From Candidatus Peribacter sp. (GTDB lineage Bacteria > Patescibacteriota > Gracilibacteria > Peribacterales > Peribacteraceae), in contig JABIBA010000009.1 in assembly GCA_018652955.1 (NCBI GenBank), forward strand, positions 165,740 through 229,739: 64,000 nucleotides of DNA. The letters are read 5' to 3'. The translations under genes were made by a program, and so were the position numbers. Positions 34,220 through 42,721 of the stretch are shown one piece after another; position 1 is the first letter of the stretch; each line of letters begins with the position of its first letter. Under the pieces are notes generated by a model that was not told where the DNA came from, did no database searches, and was given only the letters and a program-made list of their open reading frames with translations.

Positions 34220-36934
34220 ATGTTTAGCATACTAAATTTTAAGCGGGGAATAATTTTGTTACTTATCATTTTGGTATGGGGCGTTATTTTCTATTCGAAT
34301 CAAAGCAAAACCTTACCGTTGCTAGGGCAGAATAGTAATGAGTGTAACAATGACTCACACTGCATATTCGGTTGTATGCAGGGGGTTTGTAATCAAGGAT
34401 CTTGTGATGGTTATGGCCCAAATGAGCTGCTTTGTGCACAAAGTGATTACTGTGACCTGACAGGAAATTGTTTACCCTGTATAAATTCAGGAGGACAGAT
34501 TGAGCCAGCCGTCGCACACCTTTGTTCCGGCGCACAAAATACGGATCCTTGTTTAGGAGTAAATTGTAATGATAACAATGCTTGCACCTCTGATTCCTGT
34601 ATAGCTGGCGCGTGCTTTAATGTAGTTATTGCTTCGGGTCGCTCAGATAGTTGTAGTAATAATACTGTGTGTTGCGGTGCAGGAGAGCAGTGTGGTGCGA
34701 ATGATAAGTGCCAAGATATTTGTTCGGGGGATCTTGTGGACGACTTTGCAGGTGGGTGCGAGTGCCCGAGCGGAACTGTTCTTCAATCTGGACAGACTGA
34801 TGTTTGCATAGGGTGTAATGGAGACGGAGATTGCGATGATAAAGACCCATGTACAACCGACTTCTGTTATCAGGACTCCTGTAATACAAAATCAGCATGC
34901 GAAAACATTCCAGGAATGAATGATTCTTCTTGTGAAGTGATACAGGGAAGCCCGGTGTGTAATGTGAATTGTGATGATGCAGCAATTGAATCTGGACAAC
35001 AGATAGAGTGTGGAATTCGCAGCGTCGAACCGGGAGCAGGAACAACTGTGTGTTGTGCACCTGCTGCATGTCAGTCTACTTCGAGTGGAGAACCGTATTG
35101 CCGATCAGAAAATGGGGATGACGGTGGTAGCGGTAGTGGTGGAGATGGTGGTAGTACAACTGGAGGTGGAAATAACGGTGGAGGTGGAAACAATGGAGGC
35201 ACAGATAATGGTGGCGATGGAGGCTCAGATGATGGTGGGGACGATGGCGGTGATGAGGATGAAGAGTGTGATTTAAGTGGTGGCACGTTTCCTCAATCTT
35301 GCTTGGATGAGTGTCAGATGTGCCTCGTTACCCTGATTAAGAGTGGGATCTCCTGTAACTTAGAAGCACCTTCTGAGCTATGTGTTCGTTATTGTGATGA
35401 ATATTGCAGCGGGGAAAGTGGAGGGGATGACGGTGGCGATGATGACGACGATGGTGCAGGGTCAAGCACGTCATCAACATCTGTGGTTTCTTCAGCGTCG
35501 AGCTTTGACTTCTCGTTTTCGATAAATCTTAGTTCAGTTATTTCTTCTTCGTCTTCGAATACCTCTTCTTCATCTTCCGGTAATTCTTCTTCGTCCTCGT
35601 CCTCGGTCGCGTCTTCTTTTAGTTCATCGTCTTCATTGCCACAAGGTGTTTGTTGTATAGATAACCTCTGTGCTCTCGGAGCTTGTGAGAGTCCGTTTCA
35701 ATCTCAGGCAGCGTGTGAATTGGTGTGTAACGACGATAGTTCCTCTGCAGCCTCTTCCAAATTCTCATTCTCCTTCTCGGTTGATACAGAGTCTAGTGAA
35801 TCTTCTGTAGCATCGGATATGCAGTCATCTACACTCTCGTCTTCGTCTTTCTCCTTCTCGTTTGATACAGAGTCTAGTGAATCTTCTGTAGCATCGGATG
35901 CGCAGTCATCTTCTAGTGCTTCTCTTATTGCCTCAGAGAGTTCATCAGACCAAAGTTCCACAGAGAGTTCGTCGAGTTCTTCGAGTAGTTCACGTGTCAT
36001 CTTTACATTGAGCTCATCAGATCAAAGCATATCGATTATGTTCCTTTCTTCTAGTTCAGCAGGGGACCCTACAATCATTCTTACAGATAACGATGACAGT
36101 GGTAACGGTAGAGGTAATGACGATGACGACAATGATAGTAGTGACAGTGATGATGACGGGCAGTCCATAGTTGCTGCAGATAAAGACAGCGATCAAGTAC
36201 TTGTAGCCGCAGCGTCTATCTGTGGAAACGGTGTCTTAGAAGGTAGGGAGGAATGCGATGACAGTAATAGGAGAGATGAGGACGGTTGTAACTCTACTTG
36301 TCTGCTTGAGATTGGTATCTGTGGAGACGGTATCGTGCAGTCACTTCTCGGAGAACAGTGCGAGCAGTCAACGCACGATGCGTCACTAACGTACGGTTGT
36401 GCACGGTGTTTGTATCTGTCGATCTATTGTGGTGATGGCACCATTGATGCAGGAGAAGAATGCGATGATGGACCCCGTAACTCTACTTCTCCAGATGCGA
36501 AGTGCCGCCCAGATTGTCATGTCAGTAGTTGTGGTGATGCCATCGTAGATAGTGCAGAAACTTGTGACGATGGTAACCGCTTAAATGGAGATGGATGTAG
36601 TAGGTTCTGTACGAAAGAGACTTCTACAGTTGTTGCTGCGCAGCAGGGGAATGAAGCTTCTATAGAATTCCCTGCAGATGTGCAGGCTCAATTGCAGCAC
36701 GACATCTTAGGGCAACAGTTCCAATACCCTGCTTTCCCTCCGCAGTATCAGTTCCCATTCCCAATGCAACAGCAACAAATGCAAATGCACATGCCAATAG
36801 CTCAGCTTCAGCCACTTATTCAATCTCGTGGTCCAGTAGGAGAAACGGGACCTGCTGCAGTAGCGGTTGCTGCTAGTGGAGTCGCTGCTGGGTTTGGATG
36901 GGTAAGACGAAGAAAGAGAACTATGAGCGACTAA
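34220..36934 (+). CDS. Secreted Cys-rich surface protein with Ser-rich linkers and C-terminal sorting signal
   Basis: This protein has 904 residues. An N-terminal hydrophobic segment (ILLLIILVWGVIFY) is followed by a head of Cys-rich modules with CxxxNDCxxGxC-like spacing. Then come Gly/Asp-rich and long Ser-rich linkers (about 415-610). The stalk of CGNG/CGDG repeats (DUF4215 type; [37 protein letters not shown]) is nearly the same as in the proteins at 2582-6121 and 48879-53549. The end is a Gln/Met-rich linker, [16 protein letters not shown], a hydrophobic segment and RRRKR. It is probably a surface adhesin or enzyme scaffold with unknown ligand. Its 3' end overlaps the minus-strand gene at 36921 by 14 nt. 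Confidence 0.85.
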   Translation: MFSILNFKRGIILLLIILVWGVIFYSNQSKTLPLLGQNSNECNNDSHCIFGCMQGVCNQGSCDGYGPNELLCAQSDYCDLTGNCLPCINSGGQIEPAVAHLCSGAQNTDPCLGVNCNDNNACTSDSCIAGACFNVVIASGRSDSCSNNTVCCGAGEQCGANDKCQDICSGDLVDDFAGGCECPSGTVLQSGQTDVCIGCNGDGDCDDKDPCTTDFCYQDSCNTKSACENIPGMNDSSCEVIQGSPVCNVNCDDAAIESGQQIECGIRSVEPGAGTTVCCAPAACQSTSSGEPYCRSENGDDGGSGSGGDGGSTTGGGNNGGGGNNGGTDNGGDGGSDDGGDDGGDEDEECDLSGGTFPQSCLDECQMCLVTLIKSGISCNLEAPSELCVRYCDEYCSGESGGDDGGDDDDDGAGSSTSSTSVVSSASSFDFSFSINLSSVISSSSSNTSSSSSGNSSSSSSSVASSFSSSSSLPQGVCCIDNLCALGACESPFQSQAACELVCNDDSSSAASSKFSFSFSVDTESSESSVASDMQSSTLSSSSFSFSFDTESSESSVASDAQSSSSASLIASESSSDQSSTESSSSSSSSSRVIFTLSSSDQSISIMFLSSSSAGDPTIILTDNDDSGNGRGNDDDDNDSSDSDDDGQSIVAADKDSDQVLVAAASICGNGVLEGREECDDSNRRDEDGCNSTCLLEIGICGDGIVQSLLGEQCEQSTHDASLTYGCARCLYLSIYCGDGTIDAGEECDDGPRNSTSPDAKCRPDCHVSSCGDAIVDSAETCDDGNRLNGDGCSRFCTKETSTVVAAQQGNEASIEFPADVQAQLQHDILGQQFQYPAFPPQYQFPFPMQQQQMQMHMPIAQLQPLIQSRGPVGETGPAAVAVAASGVAAGFGWVRRRKRTMSD
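35759..35905 (+). repeat. Direct repeat of about 80 nt in the Ser-rich linker
   Basis: The segment starting GATACAGAGTCTAGTGAATC at 35783 recurs at 35863 nearly unchanged for more than 40 nt. Flanking Phe-Ser-Phe codons are shared. It encodes a duplicated DTESSESSVASD linker and marks a recent tandem duplication. Confidence 0.8.
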
Positions 36935-37208
36935 GGATTTTTTCTGATAGTGCAACGACTTCTGTAATACGCTCTCGCACGATAGACGAAGCAGGAGTGT
37001 CGTGATCCAAATGATAGAGCGCTCCATGAAGTGTAATAACATGTTCACCATCAAATCTTCCAATTTGCAGAGCGTCTTCTCTAGGAGCAATTTCTGCTGC
37101 CTTCTCAATAACTGCACGGTCGAATACGATTGGAGTAGCTACTGCAGACTCAGGAGCATCTATTACTATGACATCTGCTGCCGGTGCTACGTCTGCTGGG
37201 GTAATCAT
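36921..37208 (-). CDS. Hypothetical protein (95 residues)
   Basis: I do not recognise it. It is a small soluble protein, Ala/Val/Ile/Asp-rich in the first half, with ITLHGALYHLDHDTP in the second. Its ATG overlaps the TGA stop of the upstream gene as ATGA, so translation is coupled. It overlaps the 3' end of the Cys-rich surface gene on the other strand. Confidence 0.6.
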   Translation of the reverse strand: MITPADVAPAADVIVIDAPESAVATPIVFDRAVIEKAAEIAPREDALQIGRFDGEHVITLHGALYHLDHDTPASSIVRERITEVVALSEKILSRS

Positions 37209-37411
37209 GATTTCTTTTCTTCACGAATGTAAGCCGCACGCACGCACATTCCAATAGGATCATTTTTTTCAATAAGGTTTGCAATTTGCGTTCCTGTATA
37301 TTCAGTTCCACTAAGTACAGCAGAGTAGGACCTACCTAATTGGCGATATGATTCTGCGACAGGATCAGGTATTTGGACCTGGCCAGTGGTGTCATTTATT
37401 CCAAATCTCAT
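37205..37411 (-). CDS. Hypothetical small protein (68 residues)
   Basis: This is a small soluble protein of unknown function (MRFGINDTTGQVQIPDPVAESYRQLG...). TAGAAT on the minus strand ends 8 nt before its ATG. It is the only gene I could find in the window that ends in TGA, and that TGA is embedded in the ATGA overlap with the following gene. Confidence 0.6.
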   Translation of the reverse strand: MRFGINDTTGQVQIPDPVAESYRQLGRSYSAVLSGTEYTGTQIANLIEKNDPIGMCVRAAYIREEKKS

Positions 37412-37838
37412 AGATCAGCATTCTAGTGAGGTTTTACCCGTATACAAGGAGAAAACGGCTCAGATCGCAAATACGCCCTGAGGTGCCAAATTCTTTATAG
37501 AACAGGCGATTGGAGGGGAGTGTAGTAGTTAGATAGAACAAAAAATGTGTTCAATCGTTCACCCACGGGGGTGGGGAAGGGGGCTCATTGTACCTGTGGA
37601 CCAATACAGTGAAGTTTACGAGTGAGCGCTAGTTTTTGAAAATTTGAGAAATAGTGAAGAGAGGTTAAGTCGAGAGAAGTGGGCAAAGTAGTGTTCTATG
37701 TTTTTACCAATGTAAGCAAACTTTGCATTTGAAATTGCGATTAAATACTAAATTTTGTATTCAATTAACAAACTGTGATTGCTGGACAATGTCAATTGAT
37801 AGTTAACATAAAATGCATTATGATAAGTAGTATAAATT
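37412..37838. other. Intergenic region (427 nt) before the tyrosine recombinase
   Basis: No gene or RNA was recognised. It contains a G-rich tract near 37565-37590 (gggggtggggaagggggct). An AT-rich second half leads to TAGTATAAATT immediately before the GTG start of the recombinase, a likely promoter. A single 9-nt DnaA-box-like sequence overlaps the recombinase start codon and is probably chance. Confidence 0.5.
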
Positions 37839-38798
37839 GTGGATAACCTCTCCCCTGTAAGCAAACGGCAGACCAAAGCGGAAAGCGAACTTTCCAGCGC
37901 AATAGATCGTTACTTAGTGTTTCTAAAAGCAGAAGAAAACAAAAGTCCCCTTACGATAGATACCTACAGACAATCGTTGAACATGTTCATAGAGCTTGGA
38001 GGGGTAAACTCCCCTTCTGCTGTAACTAAAGCCACAATGAGGATGTATAAGTCTGCTTTACACAGCTATAGGACAAAATCTGATGGGGAACTCGCGATTC
38101 GTACAAAGAATCATCACTTAACTATAGTTCGTGCCTTCTTAAAGTACTTAATTACCGAGGAAGAGATGGATGTGTACCCTCCAGATCGTATAAAACGCTT
38201 TAAAGAGGATCCTCGTAAGGTCAAAGTATTGTTTAAAGAAGAGCTGGATAGGTTATTAGACGCTCCAGATACTAATACCAAGATTGGTAAGCGCGATAAA
38301 GCGATCTTAGAACTCTTCTTCTCTACAGGGCTTCGTCTTACAGAACTTCGGATGCTCGACATAGATGATATTAACTATAAGACTCTAGAAATTTCTGTTC
38401 GTGGTAAGCGCGGGAAGATTCGTGTGGTCTTCATCTCCGATAAAGCTGCAGAATGTCTTAAGAGGTACATGGAAATTAGATTAGATCATCTCACTCCCCT
38501 ATTTATTCGAAATTTCGAGAAAGCAAACAAAGAATTGCCGCCAGGAGAAAACTTTCGCCTGTCGCGCATTTCTATTTATAACATTGTCAAAAAATATGCA
38601 CGAGCAGCTGGCATCATGAGCAATCCTTCACCACACACGCTTCGGCACAGCTTTGCGACAGACTTGCTCCGAAACGGAGCAGACCTTCGGTCGGTACAAG
38701 AGATGCTGGGGCACAAGGACTTATCGACTACTCAAATATATACACACGTAACGAACCCTCAGCTTAAAGAAGTTCACAAGAAACATCATGGGAAGTAG
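37839..38798 (+). CDS. Tyrosine recombinase (XerC/XerD-like integrase)
   Basis: This 319-residue protein starts at GTG. An N-terminal SAM-like core-binding domain (about 17-110) is followed by the catalytic domain with R166 (STGLRLTEL), K190 (VRGKRGK), H266-R269 (HTLRH), H292 (LGHKD) and nucleophile Y301 (QIYTHV). All catalytic residues are present. It could act as the chromosome-dimer resolvase or as an integrase. A near-copy of its last 11 codons recurs 0.6 kb downstream after one inserted gene, which suggests recombination at its own 3' end. Its last 11 nt overlap the next gene. Confidence 0.92.
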   Translation: MDNLSPVSKRQTKAESELSSAIDRYLVFLKAEENKSPLTIDTYRQSLNMFIELGGVNSPSAVTKATMRMYKSALHSYRTKSDGELAIRTKNHHLTIVRAFLKYLITEEEMDVYPPDRIKRFKEDPRKVKVLFKEELDRLLDAPDTNTKIGKRDKAILELFFSTGLRLTELRMLDIDDINYKTLEISVRGKRGKIRVVFISDKAAECLKRYMEIRLDHLTPLFIRNFEKANKELPPGENFRLSRISIYNIVKKYARAAGIMSNPSPHTLRHSFATDLLRNGADLRSVQEMLGHKDLSTTQIYTHVTNPQLKEVHKKHHGK

Positions 38799-38800
38799 TG
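38766..38800 (+). repeat. att-like direct repeat copy A (3' end of the recombinase gene)
   Basis: This 35-nt segment encodes KEVHKKHHGK plus stop at the end of the recombinase. It matches copy B (39362-39396) at 31 of 35 positions, with the last 17 nt identical (CATCATGGGAAGTAGTG). The start codon of the next gene (ATGGGAAGTAG) lies inside it. Confidence 0.75.
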
Positions 38801-39375
38801 TAGATCTCAATACCATCTGGGCCGCACTCTCTGTATTAGTAGGTATTTCGACGGTTACTCTCTATACCAAGAGTATTTTCTCTGGAGACACAAAGCCTCA
38901 CGAGTTTACGTGGCTGATTTGGGCAATTACCCAAGGCACAGCTACGGCAATCCTTTGGCAAGCAGGTGGAGGGAAGGGTGCTATCTATTTAACAATAGGA
39001 ACGGTAATTGTATTTGCGATATTTATCTTGCTGCTTTTTCGTGGCAGTCGAAATATCACAAACAGTGATGTGCTTGTACTAGCACTAGCGTTACTCGGGT
39101 TTGGAATTTGGTGGTTTTTGGAAAATCCCCTACTCGCAGTTATTCTCATGTCTTCTATCGATGTTTCTGGATATATTCCCACGTTTAGAAAATCTTATTC
39201 ACTGCCTGATACCGAGACATCTGCATTTTGGTTTGCATTTGGAGCAACAAACATTCTCTCGATACTTGCTCTAGAAAACTATAATGCTCTTACGCTGACG
39301 TATCTTGTTTCTATCGCTGCGGCCAATATTTCCTTAGGCCTATTTCTTATTTGGAGGAGGCAAAGAACTCCATAA
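38788..39375 (+). CDS. Uncharacterised polytopic membrane protein (cassette gene)
   Basis: This 195-residue protein has about seven hydrophobic helices. It has the pattern HEFTWLIWAITQGTA and ILMSSIDVSGYIPTFRKSYSLPDTE, seen in a widespread unnamed bacterial membrane family (DxxGxxPTxRKSYxxP). Function is unknown; a transporter-like fold is possible. The gene lies exactly between the two att-like repeats. Its ATG is in copy A and its TAA stop is in copy B. No Shine-Dalgarno sequence is seen. Confidence 0.7.
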   Translation: MGSSVDLNTIWAALSVLVGISTVTLYTKSIFSGDTKPHEFTWLIWAITQGTATAILWQAGGGKGAIYLTIGTVIVFAIFILLLFRGSRNITNSDVLVLALALLGFGIWWFLENPLLAVILMSSIDVSGYIPTFRKSYSLPDTETSAFWFAFGATNILSILALENYNALTLTYLVSIAAANISLGLFLIWRRQRTP

Positions 39376-39396
39376 GAAGCATCATGGGAAGTAGTG
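39362..39396 (+). repeat. att-like direct repeat copy B (duplicated recombinase tail)
   Basis: Read in the recombinase frame it encodes KELHKKHHGK plus stop, against KEVHKKHHGK plus stop in copy A. The four nucleotide differences give one Val-to-Leu change and two silent changes, so the copy diverged while coding. Nothing upstream of it resembles a recombinase body. Confidence 0.75.
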
Positions 39397-39467
39397 ACAT
39401 ATGCCTTCTAAGCACATTGAAACAGGGGCACCAATGGTGGTACCCCTTGTTCGCTCCCCTTTTTCGT

Positions 39468-39773
39468 CTATCTTCTCAGTACCAGAAGCACTGCTATGTA
39501 GAAGACAAAACTAAAGAAGGTGGATGCAGTAATTATTGCGACATTGAATGCCCAAAGGTCATTCATTTGGAAATGGATATACGATGCTCCGGCAGCAGCT
39601 ATTCCCATGACCATGCAGGTAAACCATATTAGCTTTGAGCTATTTTTACCGAGGATTATTCCTCGCGCTTGATGAATCACTATCCACGTAGCGAGGGCAA
39701 AACCTACGATAAGCAGAGTGTTGATGACGAGCAACGGGTTGATTTCCTGATGCTCCATCGGTTGAAATATCAC
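39468..39773 (-). CDS. Small membrane protein (101 residues)
   Basis: Three hydrophobic helices are seen (about 15-35, 47-66 and 76-98) with no recognised family. The GTG start at 39773 is preceded by AGGAGGTG with correct spacing, a full Shine-Dalgarno sequence that is rare in this window. It may belong to the accessory segment between repeat copies B and C. An internal ATG at 39758 is an alternative start. Confidence 0.6.
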   Translation of the reverse strand: MIFQPMEHQEINPLLVINTLLIVGFALATWIVIHQARGIILGKNSSKLIWFTCMVMGIAAAGASYIHFQMNDLWAFNVAIITASTFFSFVFYIAVLLVLRR

Positions 39774-39842
39774 ATGGCACCTCCTATAAGTTAAGGCGGA
39801 AAAAGAAATGAACGATGCCCTTAGTGTAGCATAAAAGTGGTG

Positions 39843-39864
39843 CTGTTGTTATTTTGAACAACAG
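39843..39864 (+). repeat. Repeated 22-nt palindrome, copy 1
   Basis: CTGTTGTT-attttg-AACAACAG forms an 8-bp hairpin. The identical 22 nt recur at 43330-43351, and a close copy in reverse orientation is at 48584-48605. No T-run follows, so a simple terminator role is not supported. Confidence 0.7.
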
Positions 39865-39881
39865 AAAGATGAGTGGTACAT

Positions 39882-39925
39882 AAAAACCCCCGGCTGCTGC
39901 TTTAAAAGCAACTGCCGAGGTGAGA
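39882..39925 (-). terminator. Strong rho-independent terminator after the cupin gene
   Basis: On the minus strand CTCGGC-a-GTTGCTTT pairs with AAAGCAGC-a-GCCGGG, followed by GGTTTTTAT. It lies 24 nt after the stop of the cupin gene at 39949. Confidence 0.85.
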
Positions 39926-39948
39926 TCTTCGAAAAACAATTGATAATA

Positions 39949-41292
39949 CTAATCTTGCTTCCAGGGTTCTTCGCCCTTAGGGAAAGCATTCGGGCCGAAC
40001 GTGCACTTGAAAACGAGGTTTTCTGTGCCCGTATTCTCGACGGCGATACCCTCTGCTGCGATCGCGTTTTCAAATGGTGTGAACCACCTGTCGTACGTGA
40101 TCTGGCCAAGTCGCGCCAACGGTTGGAATTTGACTTCCTGGCCGCCAACAATGCCTTCGCCTTGGAGCATATGGCAAATGCTCCACGAGGGGTGATGCAG
40201 GACATGCTTGCCCTTAGGAGGAATGACGATACGTTGCGTGCTTGCCATTTGCTCGCCGTAGATATCGCCGTAAATTACGGTCGCCACTTTTCCGTCACCA
40301 TCGCTTGTCCGCTTCGTATCACGAACGGGTCGGCACTGGTGCTTGAGGACAAAGTCCGGATCGGTCACGAGGTCAAAGTCGGTCCTTTTGACCACTTCTT
40401 CCCAATTTCGCTCTTCGGGTTTGTAGTCATCCTCGCTGACGGCAGACCATGCGATCTCTGAGAGATCTCGACCACCACAATTGTCTTCCACCAGCAGGTG
40501 CTCGTCGTAACGAGCTTGAGGTTCCTGCGTGCAGTAGTTCGTCGGGGCGTGGTCGACTCCGTATGGCATTGCGAATCCACAACCGATTGGCATGAGGACG
40601 TGCGGTTGCAGTCGGCGAATCGCCATACTGTTCCCTACACCATACATCTCGAGTGCATCGAGTAACATCTCTGGTGTAACCCAAGGATAGTACCCAGCTG
40701 CAGTCGTATGGTAGCCCGGGGTCGGAGGGGTCTTGTTGTTCAGTGGGTCAAAATTGTAGTATTCCCACTTCACATTATGACGGTGATCCATCAGCACCCG
40801 ATCGGGATCGAAATGCTTGTCGTAGATGGGTAACGTCACTTCATCAAAGCACTCCAGGGCGAGCTTCTGCGTCGCGAGGCCGATCATGAATGCCGGATTT
40901 TCCTGAATCAAATTCTGGAACGGCACCAGATCCCCGTCTGCATCGATGGCGTGAGCCACTCCCTCCATAAAGAAGGGTTTACCTTGATCTTCGGGGTTTC
41001 TGTTTCCTGTGACGACTTCGCCGCAGTTGAGGTACCATTCCTCGGAGATTCCTAGTGCCAATTCGGCTTCTGCAGCGCTCCCAACACTGGAGCTTTCGCC
41101 AAAAGGGTAAAAGTCATCCGGATGGAATGGCAAACGTTTGCCTGCTCCGTAGAACGTTCGGCCAACGGGACGGCGAACTGAAGGAAAGATTTTTGCACGG
41201 TTGCGTAACCCTTCCAAGGAAGTTCTCGCACTTCCGTCCACACGTTTCTGTGTGTGGCGCCAAAGGCTCTGTTTAGAAAATTTCTTAGCCAT
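39949..41292 (-). CDS. Bicupin-like protein of unknown specificity, probably acquired
   Basis: This 447-residue protein appears to have two cupin-like regions. The first has HVLMPIGCGFAMPYGVDHAPTNY (a glycine/proline turn before a His, with CTQEPQARYDEHLL). The second, at the C-terminus, has IPPKGKHVLHHPSWSICHMLQGEG. Such proteins are often sugar-phosphate isomerases or binding proteins, but no specific enzyme can be named. Codons are markedly more GC-rich than in the surroundings. The ATG has a GGAG Shine-Dalgarno sequence, and the gene has its own strong terminator. All of this sets it apart from its neighbours and suggests transfer. Confidence 0.6.
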   Translation of the reverse strand: MAKKFSKQSLWRHTQKRVDGSARTSLEGLRNRAKIFPSVRRPVGRTFYGAGKRLPFHPDDFYPFGESSSVGSAAEAELALGISEEWYLNCGEVVTGNRNPEDQGKPFFMEGVAHAIDADGDLVPFQNLIQENPAFMIGLATQKLALECFDEVTLPIYDKHFDPDRVLMDHRHNVKWEYYNFDPLNNKTPPTPGYHTTAAGYYPWVTPEMLLDALEMYGVGNSMAIRRLQPHVLMPIGCGFAMPYGVDHAPTNYCTQEPQARYDEHLLVEDNCGGRDLSEIAWSAVSEDDYKPEERNWEEVVKRTDFDLVTDPDFVLKHQCRPVRDTKRTSDGDGKVATVIYGDIYGEQMASTQRIVIPPKGKHVLHHPSWSICHMLQGEGIVGGQEVKFQPLARLGQITYDRWFTPFENAIAAEGIAVENTGTENLVFKCTFGPNAFPKGEEPWKQD

Positions 41293-41342
41293 GTCTCCTG
41301 CACTCGCTTTCTGTAAAGTTCATCAACTGTCTGTGAAAGACC

Positions 41343-41369
41343 ATTCCACCTCAGCTACAAGCTGAGAGG
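41343..41369. other. Hairpin upstream of the cupin gene
   Basis: CTCAGCT-aca-AGCTGAG, extended by flanking CC and GG, lies about 55 nt upstream of the cupin start on the minus strand. It could be an operator or the 5' leader structure of that gene. No T-run follows. Confidence 0.45.
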
Positions 41370-41400
41370 AAGAGTATTATTCACTAATTCGCGTATTTGT

Positions 41401-41420
41401 AAAGAATTATGGGAAGTAGT
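41401..41420 (+). repeat. Degenerate third copy (C) of the att-like repeat
   Basis: AAAGAA, two bases, then the exact 12-mer ATGGGAAGTAGT. It looks like copies A and B with about 14 internal bases deleted. It lies on the far side of the cupin gene, so copies B and C would bound a second accessory segment. The match is short and may be chance. Confidence 0.35.
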
Positions 41421-41470
41421 TGCTTTAATATATATTTGTGCCATAGTGTGCCTCTATCCCCTCTTATATT

Positions 41471-41701
41471 ATGTTTAGAAACACTCAATTAGAACGGTTT
41501 GCAGATCAGATCTCTGATGAGCAGCAAAAGCAGAAATTCCAAGCAGTGGTTGCCGATATCCAATTTGATGAAAAGGGTTTGACCAGTGGTGTTTGTCTCG
41601 ATAAGTTTGATGGAACAGGGTTAGAGCTATTGCGAGATGAATTTAATCAGAGACATATAGAATTTTTAGATCAGGCTGATTTAGATGCGTTGATCCAATA
41701 G
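41471..41701 (+). CDS. Hypothetical small protein (76 residues)
   Basis: This is a soluble acidic protein of unknown family (MFRNTQLERFADQISDEQQKQKF...). It is followed after 3 nt by another small acidic ORF, so the two are likely cotranscribed. No Shine-Dalgarno sequence is seen before the ATG. Confidence 0.55.
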   Translation: MFRNTQLERFADQISDEQQKQKFQAVVADIQFDEKGLTSGVCLDKFDGTGLELLRDEFNQRHIEFLDQADLDALIQ

Positions 41702-41704
41702 AGT

Positions 41705-41908
41705 ATGAGTGAAGAATTTCCAGTACATGTCTACTTTCCTGCTATACCAGGGCAAACGGCTGAAGAGGTAGCAAGGGAGCAGGTAGAGTATGCTGCTTTG
41801 CTCTCAGAGATATTTGCAAGTGAAGGTTTTGATGTAACGATAACTCCTGATGATGTCACTATTGGAACAAATGATGATCCTGATGCTGAGCCATGGATTC
41901 TAGAGTAG
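41705..41908 (+). CDS. Hypothetical small acidic protein (67 residues)
   Basis: The protein begins MSEEFPVHVYFPAIPGQTAEEVAREQ and contains FDVTITPDDVTIGTNDDPD. It is soluble, strongly acidic and of unknown function. It starts 3 nt after the preceding stop and ends 9 nt before the CPBP-like gene, which points to one operon. Confidence 0.55.
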   Translation: MSEEFPVHVYFPAIPGQTAEEVAREQVEYAALLSEIFASEGFDVTITPDDVTIGTNDDPDAEPWILE

Positions 41909-41917
41909 GCTCTCTAT

Positions 41918-42721
41918 ATGACCACCCTAGACCTCCCTCGACTTAAGTCTTCAGAACTCGGTTCTCTTGCGTGTATGTGCGCAACAGGAGTCTTACTTAT
42001 AGCACTTCAGCTTCCAATAGGATGGGTAGCGATGGGTCTTGGAGTCGCCTTGCTTCTTCTTGCTTCACCGCATTTTCGTAAAGATATCTTACTCATCTAC
42101 CTGTCACTCGCACTTCTTGGTATTACTCGTATCGATACCGACGTCGGGTACGGGCATATGGCCGCGATGGGCCTCACCCTGCTTCTGGCCGTCGCAATCC
42201 CCTACTTCGTCTCGCGCTACGTCTACAAAGACTATCTTGTCCGTTTTCGCTGGCACCATGGCCGTAACTGGTACAAAAAAGAAATCTTCTATGTGTTCTT
42301 TACGGTTGCAGTTTCTTATCTTCTACTCCCCTACTACCTCTCGAGCACTGGTGCATATCTCAACTGGTCGGTAGAACCGGGTCTCAGCTTCTTAACACGG
42401 CTGTTTATTGGCACGAATGCCTTAGGAATATGGGATGAGCTATTTTTCGTCAGTACTGTTCTGGGAATTTTGCGCAGGTTTTTGCCGTTTGGTTGGGCGA
42501 ACATTGTCCAGTCTGTGTTGTTCACTTCGTTTTTATACGAGCTTGGGTTTACAGGATGGGGTCCGCTGGTCCTCTACCCCTTCGCCTTGCTACAAGGATA
42601 TGTATTTCATAGAACAGAGTCTCTGCTCTATGTTATTACCATTCACCTCTCGCTAGATCTTGTATTATATCTAGCATTGATCCATGCTTACTATCCAGAT
42701 TGGATTCCTTTGTTCCTCTAA
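41918..42721 (+). CDS. Divergent CPBP (Rce1-like) intramembrane protease family protein
   Basis: This 267-residue protein has seven to eight helices. The C-terminal half has the CPBP/ABI layout: GIWDELFFVSTVLGILRR in place of motif 1 (EExxxR), then GWGPLVLYPFALLQGYVFHRT and the terminal HLSLDL (HxxxD/N motif). The first Glu of motif 1 is Asp and the Arg is displaced, so protease activity is doubtful. Its TAA overlaps the ATG of the next gene (TAATG). Confidence 0.6.
   Translation: MTTLDLPRLKSSELGSLACMCATGVLLIALQLPIGWVAMGLGVALLLLASPHFRKDILLIYLSLALLGITRIDTDVGYGHMAAMGLTLLLAVAIPYFVSRYVYKDYLVRFRWHHGRNWYKKEIFYVFFTVAVSYLLLPYYLSSTGAYLNWSVEPGLSFLTRLFIGTNALGIWDELFFVSTVLGILRRFLPFGWANIVQSVLFTSFLYELGFTGWGPLVLYPFALLQGYVFHRTESLLYVITIHLSLDLVLYLALIHAYYPDWIPLFL

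Noticed and set aside
37837..37847. A DnaA-box-like sequence (TGTGGATAA) at the start codon of the tyrosine recombinase
   Set aside because: It is a single copy, it overlaps coding sequence, and no dnaA, dnaN or box cluster is nearby. An origin is not supported.
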